NCBI GenBank assembly: GCA_022497155.1
Contig: MU385744.1
Location: 398,277 to 462,276 of the forward strand
Length of the DNA: 64,000 nt
From: Whalleya microplaca
Lineage: Eukaryota; Ascomycota; Sordariomycetes; Xylariales; Xylariaceae
Direction of reading: 5' to 3'
The notes beneath the pieces were generated by a model that worked only from the letters and a program-made list of their open reading frames with translations, had not been told where the DNA came from and ran no database searches. The translations under genes were made by a program, and so were the position numbers. Numbering within the stretch: position 1 is the stretch's first letter; each line of letters begins with the position of its first letter. Of this stretch, positions 57,778-64,000 are shown piece by piece.

Positions 57778-58524
57778 TGTAGGAACCATTGATCTTGGTC
57801 ACTTTACGTCAAGTTAATAGTATAATCACTCTTTAATCGGGTAGTCCGCTCTCAATAGAAAGCAGGAGCGGACTTGTGTTCCATAGTCCGACTTATAGAT
57901 CTTTTACTGAAAGCCAATCTTACTTGATCATCAGGGTGACTCAAGCTTTGCATTGATCTCCGAAGACCTACATATGTGTACCGAGAGACGGTGTGAGATG
58001 TATGGCCATAGACTAGCTTATCCAGACTGTAAGACCTAAGATAATGCGAGTAGTATCATTCCTCCTGTTCTTCGAGCATAGGGATCTGGTATGACGTTTA
58101 ATGGCCTGAGAGTAGATACTCCTAGTATAGCTCAAGGAGAAAATGTCCGCTCACGTGAGCGGACGCTTGCAGGATAGAGATGAAAATGCCGCTCTACTGC
58201 AGAAATACTCCGCTATGTCCGCTCCCGAGCTCCCCTCACTATCATAGTCCTGCATGGTAGCTCAACTATATCATGTACATAAGAGATGAAGAGGATAATA
58301 GAAGACAATACCATTAAAAGTAGCTGGGGTCTTTACATGAAACATTATTGAACTACTCTCGATATCAACCTTAGTCATACATAGTCATAGTTCAGGCCTA
58401 ACCTGCCTAGTTATTCTGCAAGCTTGCAAGTCGATTCTCTGCATTCAATCGTCTCAACCAAAGGCAGACTACCTAACTGCTCCCTGACAAAGCACGGTTA
58501 TCGCACTGTTGAACATGACGTTTC
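57778..58524. promoter_or_regulatory. Promoter region with CCG/CGG palindromes
   Basis: The motif GTCCGCTC or its inverse occurs repeatedly. AGTCCGCTC (57,843-57,851) faces GAGCGGACT (57,866-57,874). A perfect 20-bp palindrome GTCCGCTCACGTGAGCGGAC lies at 58,145-58,164 with a central CACGTG, and a further GTCCGCTC is near 58,217. Zn2Cys6 proteins typically bind paired CGG triplets, and CACGTG is a bHLH site. Binding itself is inference. Confidence 0.5.
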
Positions 58525-60237
58525 TTACGACTTGTAGAATCCCTTTACAAAGTCACGAATGACAGCCAATAGACTTCCACCCGCAAGAGATCGGTGCCGC
58601 GTCCAATATAGACCAAAAGCACCCGCAATAACAGGACCAAAGAGCAGCGCCACCAGTCCACGCAGCAGGACCTTTCCCTGGTGCTCACTTTTCGCCACCA
58701 CCTCCGAGTATCTCTCGTTTCCGAAGCTGACTCGGGAGTACTTCGTGTGCCACCCCAGGCTCGGCACGTGGGCGGACAAGAACTCCTCCAGGAACTTGCG
58801 CAGCCGGTACGTCGGGGACAGCACCGAGTCGCGCATCTCGACGTAGTTCTGCAGCGCGAGATCGTTGATGGCGTGGGCGTCGTCGATGCGCAGCGCCGAG
58901 TATTCCACGAGCGCCACGCCTCGCTGCAACGCGGCGTCGATCGTGCCGGGGCTTTCGGGGTTGTTGTCCTCGGCTGCTGCGTGTTTGTCGAGGATCGAGA
59001 AGAGGATGCGGACGTCCTCGAGCCCGGCGTTCATGCCCTGCCCGTAGAATGGGACCATTGCGTGCGCGGCATCTCCTAGGATGACGACGGATGTCGAGTA
59101 GTGGTAGGGCTGGCACTTGATGGTGATAAGGGGGAGATGCGGGTTGGCTGCAAATGATGCGATTAGCTCGCTGGGCTCTATGAGCGAGGTTACCCCTGGA
59201 AAATGCTGATCGAAGAATGCTGGCAGCTTAGACGAGTCTGCTTCCAATTTTGCAATTTCGGCGCCTGGCAGGAAAAGAGTACACGTGAAGGATCCATCCT
59301 TTTGCGGTGTTAGTAATAATAATATTGTGTCGAGAGTGCTGTTACATACCTCACTGGGGATGGCGATGAACATGAACTGCTTTCCAGGCCATATATGAAG
59401 ATGGTTAGGTGATATCCGGAATATGGACTTTGGGTCTTCCGGGTCGGCTTTCTCATTAGCCTTGATTTGAAACTCGCACCACAGCGTGTCGATGTACTTC
59501 TGCTGGTAGTCCATTCTCGTGAACTTCATGAGGTGATACCGGACGGCGGAGTGTGCGCCATCTGCACCTATCATGAAATCGAAATCCACTTCGACCTCCT
59601 CTGGCCGACCTGATGAACCTTCTTGATCCTTTACCTCGAACCAGGCTTTGCGCCGCTTGAAGTCGGCACCCGTGAGCTTGTGGTCGAAGAAGAACTTCAC
59701 ATTGGGCATTTTGCCTAGTATATCTAGTAGCCTTGTATTGAGACCGGCTCTATCAACAGCGAATATTGTCTGTTCGGAAAAGTCAGTAGATTGGTCTTCA
59801 TATCAACCGAAAGTGCAAGAGGCCTTCACCCTTCCGTGTATATCGTAATCCTGGGGTTCCTCGAACAGCTCACCAGATGGTCGCTTTCCATGGATCATCC
59901 TTCCTCGCATGGGAATGGTCGCCGAGAATACATGATCAAGAAGCTCCTGTTGATCAGCATGGCGCATAGCATTGATGCCCCTTTCGGACAGAGCCAAATT
60001 GATAGACTTGGTGAAATTCAGAGGCGTTGTTGACGGGTCGCGTAAATCTGCATAGTGTTAGTTTTCGAGTTTCACATGTCATATGAACTGGAGGTTTGGT
60101 GAAGGATTCTAAGGAACTTTAGACCGACCACCGCGGAGCTCATAAATCTCAACATCATGACCTCTCTTAGCCGCATACAACGCAGCCAGCGATCCTACGG
60201 GACCAGCGCCGACTACAACGTATTTTTGATTAGCCAT
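58525..60237 (-). CDS. BNA4: Kynurenine 3-monooxygenase
   Basis: An FAD-dependent hydroxylase that turns L-kynurenine into 3-hydroxykynurenine on the tryptophan-to-NAD route, bound to the outer mitochondrial membrane. Exons 60237-60129, 60047-59830, 59769-59350 and 59298-58525 encode 506 residues, the normal size. FAD motifs are [13 protein letters not shown] at the N-terminus, [10 protein letters not shown] and [18 protein letters not shown]. Family-specific sequences include [13 protein letters not shown] and [10 protein letters not shown]-terminal membrane segment ([18 protein letters not shown]) fits membrane anchoring. The third intron is 51 nt, in frame and without a stop, so it could be missed. 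It is recognised by GTATGT, a CTAAC branch site and alignment. The first donor could be either of two adjacent GT sites. Confidence 0.93.
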
Positions 60238-61079
60238 TCTTGATAGAAGGCAAATACGATAGGCATCACTATAATGTTGAATAGATATGTTTAAAAGTCG
60301 TAACCTTACATGATATGAACGTTTACTAGATGGAAGTGACGATGGATAATGACTCGAAACTATCATCAGTCTCGACCCATTTCAGTGGGAACTGCCGGGT
60401 ACGGCCGGGTACCAACGGAGCAGATAGTGCCATATACATTTCGGTAGTACACTACATTAGGTAATTGAGGGTAATATCCAAAATATCCAACTACTATTTT
60501 CAGGCTTATTGAATAATTGTTGTCTAAGAGGCGAAAACTTCTCATAGGTCGTAACGGATATGTACTAATCTTATGTGTATATAACCTACAGATTATACTA
60601 CTATATTTGGTACAAAAACGGTCTGTTGTAAGCTGTATGTATTTACAGGGATCTGTATCAGGCAATTTACGGAGTACGCAGTACATGTATGCAACAGGCG
60701 GCCCCCATAAGTGAATACGTAGTAAAGATCTGCATCCCGTCAAGAACTTTGCATGAAACGGGTGCGGCGATAAGGTGCCCACTGGGTCACTGGCCGGCGG
60801 GAGCAGCGTTCGCATTTTAGAGTGGGGCCACCAACGGCACTGCGCCTTAAGCCTTCGGCACGCCCTTTGTTTTACAACAATTAAGTTACAGCCTTTTTTT
60901 TTGTCCTTTTTCTCTTGCGCCTTGCTATGAAAATCTGGACTCGACAGCCCAGTTGACCTCTCTCTTGTGTTCACGGCTTGCTTGCGACTAGGAAGTGTGG
61001 CTCTTCAGATTATATTTCCCATATCGACTTTCCCTCGATCGTCAACCTCGATCATCGACCTCGAGCGAGCCCCTCCATC
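60238..61079. promoter_or_regulatory. Divergent promoter region of kynurenine monooxygenase and methionine aminopeptidase genes
   Basis: About 840 bases between two divergent starts. Long open frames on both strands (such as 60,366-60,974 minus) have no domain features. Pyrimidine-rich sequence precedes the aminopeptidase start. Confidence 0.5.
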
Positions 61080-62467
61080 ATGGCCGCGGACCAGCCCGTC
61101 AAGAAGTGCCTTGGCGCAGGATGTGAAAACGATGCGTCCGCGCTGCAGTGTCCCACCTGTTTGAAAATGGGCATCAAGGACAGCAACTTCTGTTCGCAGG
61201 ATTGCTTCAAGAAGAACTGGGTCCGTATGCTTCAACCTCCGTCCACCCGTTGTACTCGATGCTGACTTTCCGTGCCCGTCGCCAGAGTGAACACAAGGCC
61301 TTGCACAAGACCGCCCAAGGCAAGACACAGAATAGTATTCTTGACCATGTCCGCACTCCAAGGGTCGTATCTAAACCTGATCCAGCAACCGGCTTCTTCA
61401 ACCCGTTTCCCTCCTTCGCATACACCGGCCCGCTTCGACCTGTCTACCCACTGTCCGAAAGGCGCAGGATCCCCAAGTCGATACCGCATCCCGATTACGC
61501 GGAGAGCGGCTACCCGAATAGCGAGCGATTCATCAATAGAAACAAGTTCGACATACTCGATGCCAAGGGCCAGGAAGCTATGCGCAAGGTGTGCAGGTTA
61601 GGGCGAGAGATTTTAGATATTGTTGCGGCCGAGGCTAGGCCTGGCGTCACAACAGATTACCTCGATGAAGTCTGCCATAAGGCTTGCATAGAGCGAGAAG
61701 TGAGTCGTACAGGAGCAACAGTGTTACCAGGATACTAATTGTCGCAGTCCTACCCCTCGCCCCTTAACTACAACAACTTCCCCAAATCTATCTGTACCTC
61801 GGTGAACGAAGTTATTTGTCACGGCATCCCCGATCAACGAGTATTATTAGATGGCGATATTATTAACTTGGATGTCTCGATATACCACGGGGGATACCAT
61901 GCCGATCTAAACGAGACTTACTACGTAGGCGACAAAGCGAAGGCGGACCCGGACTCGGTCAGGGTGGTCGAGGCAGCTCGAGAATGCTTAGATGAAGCAG
62001 CCAAACTTATTAAGCCGGGAACACTGATTCGAGAGTTCGGAAATGCCATTGAGAAGCATGCCAAGTCCAAAGACTGCAGCGTTATCAGGACGTACTGCGG
62101 CCACGGAGTCAACAGCCTGTTCCATTGTCCGCCTAACGTGCCGCATTATGCAAAGAACAAGGCCGTGGGCGAATGTAAACCTGGCATGACCTTTACTATC
62201 GAGCCCATGATTGCGTTGGGTAAGTACCGTGACGTCACATGGCCAGACAACTGGACCAGCACTACAATTGACGGTAAAAGAACTGCCCAGTTCGGTAAGT
62301 CGACCCAGCCTTGTCACTGTAGAGGAAGCTATTTGCTGACAACCTATCCAGAACACACGTACCTTGTAACCGAGACTGGAGTAGAGGTTTTGACAGCGAG
62401 GACAGAGAACTCGCCCGGTGGGCCTGTACCCATGCCCTCACCTCAAAATGGTGTAAATGGCAGCTGA
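61080..62467 (+). CDS. MAP1: Methionine aminopeptidase type 1 with zinc finger
   Basis: Removes the initiator Met from new proteins at the ribosome. Exons 61080-61220, 61286-61699, 61748-62294 and 62352-62467 give 405 residues, typical of eukaryotic MetAP1. The N-terminal zinc finger ([19 protein letters not shown], then His residues in SEHKALH) mediates ribosome contact. The catalytic domain shows the five metal ligands in context: Asp in NLDVS, Asp in HADLNET, His in the [12 protein letters not shown] region, Glu in TIEPM and Glu in [31 protein letters not shown] is the family hallmark and spans the second splice. All four introns... there are three (65, 48 and 57 nt). A housekeeping gene, complete. 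Confidence 0.95.
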
Positions 62468-63699
62468 TAGCATGTAATTCATGATGAGTTATAGCCATAG
62501 TATGGCCCTAGGTTTCATGGGTGCCGCAGACTGCCAGAATTTGTCACAACTTAAAGAGACGGAGGCATACATATAATACAGTTGGCAGGAGACAGACGAC
62601 GAAATGTTCACCAATACCTATCATCTTTGCATGCATCAAATGCCTCCTACCTAGTATTAGTTTACTTAGCCATTCAAAGCGCGAGTAGCAATGCATAATG
62701 CAATCCTTTTATTCGGTGTTCACCGAATTCACCTCATTGCTTTGTTTTACTTTTTCTACTTCATGATTTGTACAGTCGCGGCCAAGTCAGCCCCTGATTA
62801 TTTTTGTGAGCCCAACCACATGGCACAAGCTACACCTGTAGGTAGGCAGCCTAGGCAGCTAGGTACCTACCTAGGTGGGTAACCCGTATGTATGTAAGCC
62901 GTATATGCTTAAGTACCTAGCATTTAGTGGATCCGTTTGCCTCCACTTTTTCCAGCCTCCAACCTAACGGTGCAGGTATCGAATTTGCAGGTGGGAGTGG
63001 CAGAAGTGGGTGGGTGAATAACGGACAGGGGGGTGAGTTAAGGGTAGGTGTAGGGGTGGTCTGTGTAGGTACCTAGCCGAAGCTCCAAGCTTGTAGCAGC
63101 AGTAGTAGCAGCAGCAGCCCAAACGCAGAGAACCTAGCAGAGAAGCCTCGAACTCCTCCGCAGTCACTTGCCAGCCTTTTCTCCCTCCTCGCGCGAACCG
63201 CTTTCATCATCCGCCCACACAAATAAATCACCGGCCTGCAGTTTTTTTGCCAAAAACCAACTAATTGTATAAACTACAATTACCCTTGGTTTCGCGGAAT
63301 CCAGCAAACCTGCCTATTCACAATTAGACGACACGTATCATCAAAAACTGCCACATCAAATAAAAATTTCCGTAACAACAGCATCAGGACAAACTTCGAC
63401 TTGGGGCTGTCCAGCTTATCTCCGTCACTTTCCAGGAATACTTCCACCATCTCTCTCGCGCGCCTCACTCAAACTTGGCCACCCCCGATCCTGCTCCTCC
63501 TCCTCCTCGATACCCCTCAGCGAGCATCCTCGGCCCAAACAGACACAGACAAATAAAGCTCGAGTTACAACTCACGACTATTGTTCACCGAGCGATTGTC
63601 TGAGAGCTCTGTTGCTAGGCTAGATCTGCTGTGTTATTATTTTCAGTCGGCGCGAGCTCTCTCCCCCCAGCCCGATCATAACAATACAACACCGTCACC
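62468..63699. other. Intergenic region and Erv14 promoter/5' UTR
   Basis: About 1.2 kb without a gene. It contains TAGGTACCTA-type palindromes at 62,859-62,870 and 63,066-63,076, a short AGC/AGT triplet repeat near 63,094-63,118, and pyrimidine-rich sequence close to the Erv14 start. Confidence 0.5.
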
Positions 63700-64000
63700 A
63701 TGTCGGGCGAAGCGTGGCTCTACCTCTTCGCCGTGCTGATAAATGCCGTCAATCTGTTCCTCCAAGTATTTTTCACCATTATGTACAGCGATTTAGAATG
63801 GTATGTACGGAAGTTCCGACATCAGGAGCTTGTCGCTTGGCTTCGAGCTCCGCTAAATGTTTCAATACCCTACGTCATTCCCTCTATATACACATCTCTC
63901 TTCGTCCCTTACAGATGCTACAGATACAGATAGCTTGGCTAATAACTCCCTTCTTTATAGTGACTACATCAACCCCATCGATCTCTGCAACCGCTTGAAC
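63700..64000 (+). CDS. ERV14: Cornichon family ER cargo receptor Erv14, N-terminal part (3' cut by window edge)
   Basis: A membrane cargo receptor that loads transmembrane proteins into COPII vesicles leaving the ER. Exon 1 (63700-63800) encodes MSGEAWLYLFAVLINAVNLF and onward to YSDLE. After a 160-nt intron (GTATGT...TATAG), exon 2 (from 63961) continues CDYINPIDLCNRLN to the window end. This is the highly conserved cornichon N-terminus: the first membrane helix, then the CDYINPIDLC loop. The splice codon (TG|T, Cys) fits exactly. The rest of the gene, about 90 residues, lies beyond 64,000. Confidence 0.95.

Noticed and set aside
60366..60974. 202-residue minus-strand frame between kynurenine monooxygenase and MAP1
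   Set aside because: No domain or codon pattern supports it, and it overlaps the promoter regions of both genes.
1..64000. CRISPR arrays, bacterial operons, rRNA or intact tRNA genes
   Set aside because: The content is eukaryotic and intron-rich. The two tRNA-like sequences do not fold as complete tRNAs, and no regularly spaced repeats were seen.

Overview
The window reads as nuclear DNA of a filamentous ascomycete (Pezizomycotina, probably a Sordariomycete; the class is inferred). Support: many short introns (about 50-160 nt) with GTATGT/GTAAGT-type donors, Zn2Cys6 regulators, an ABCC transporter, secreted peptidases, fungal kynurenine monooxygenase and cornichon/Erv14, and a long AT-rich block with the signature of repeat-induced point mutation (RIP: CpA/TpG scarce, CpG kept).

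Left arm (1-34 kb). From the left edge: the C-terminal end of an SRPK-type kinase, a secreted S10 serine carboxypeptidase, an ABCC multidrug transporter followed by a Zn2Cys6 regulator, a secreted intradiol dioxygenase, a secreted gamma-glutamyltranspeptidase, an 8-cysteine Hce2/Ecp2-like secreted protein, an SDR with a GC-AG intron and an unresolved start, an F-box-like protein, a multi-pass membrane protein, a YMR090W-like NAD(P)-binding protein and several small membrane proteins. Between 26.9 and 28.2 kb lie small repeats: a diverged short element interrupted by a tRNA-derived SINE with an 8-bp target duplication, and a 154-bp solo LTR with a perfect 5-bp duplication.

Middle (34.5-49.3 kb). 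There is no intact gene. I read it as two nested LTR elements: an outer one (34,524-48,865; LTRs 241/242 bp) carrying an inner one (35,334-46,815; LTRs 227/228 bp). LTR mismatches are mostly C/T and G/A transitions, as RIP predicts. Just outside is a zinc-binding (His-Me endonuclease-like) gene broken by two CAA-to-TAA changes, which suggests RIP leaking into unique sequence, and then a 136-bp solo LTR-like element with a perfect 5-bp target duplication.

Right arm (50-64 kb). A Cys-rich zinc-binding protein, an orphan last exon of an SDR, then a divergent pair encoding the two domains that plants fuse in Tm-1 (UPF0261 and a PF09370-type TIM barrel), a Zn2Cys6 regulator with CCG/CGG palindromes upstream, kynurenine 3-monooxygenase, zinc-finger methionine aminopeptidase 1, and the start of Erv14/cornichon cut by the right edge.

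Exon boundaries were set by eye from splice signals, frame and family alignment. For every multi-exon model with coordinates below, the summed exon lengths are a multiple of three, apart from the window-truncated Erv14.
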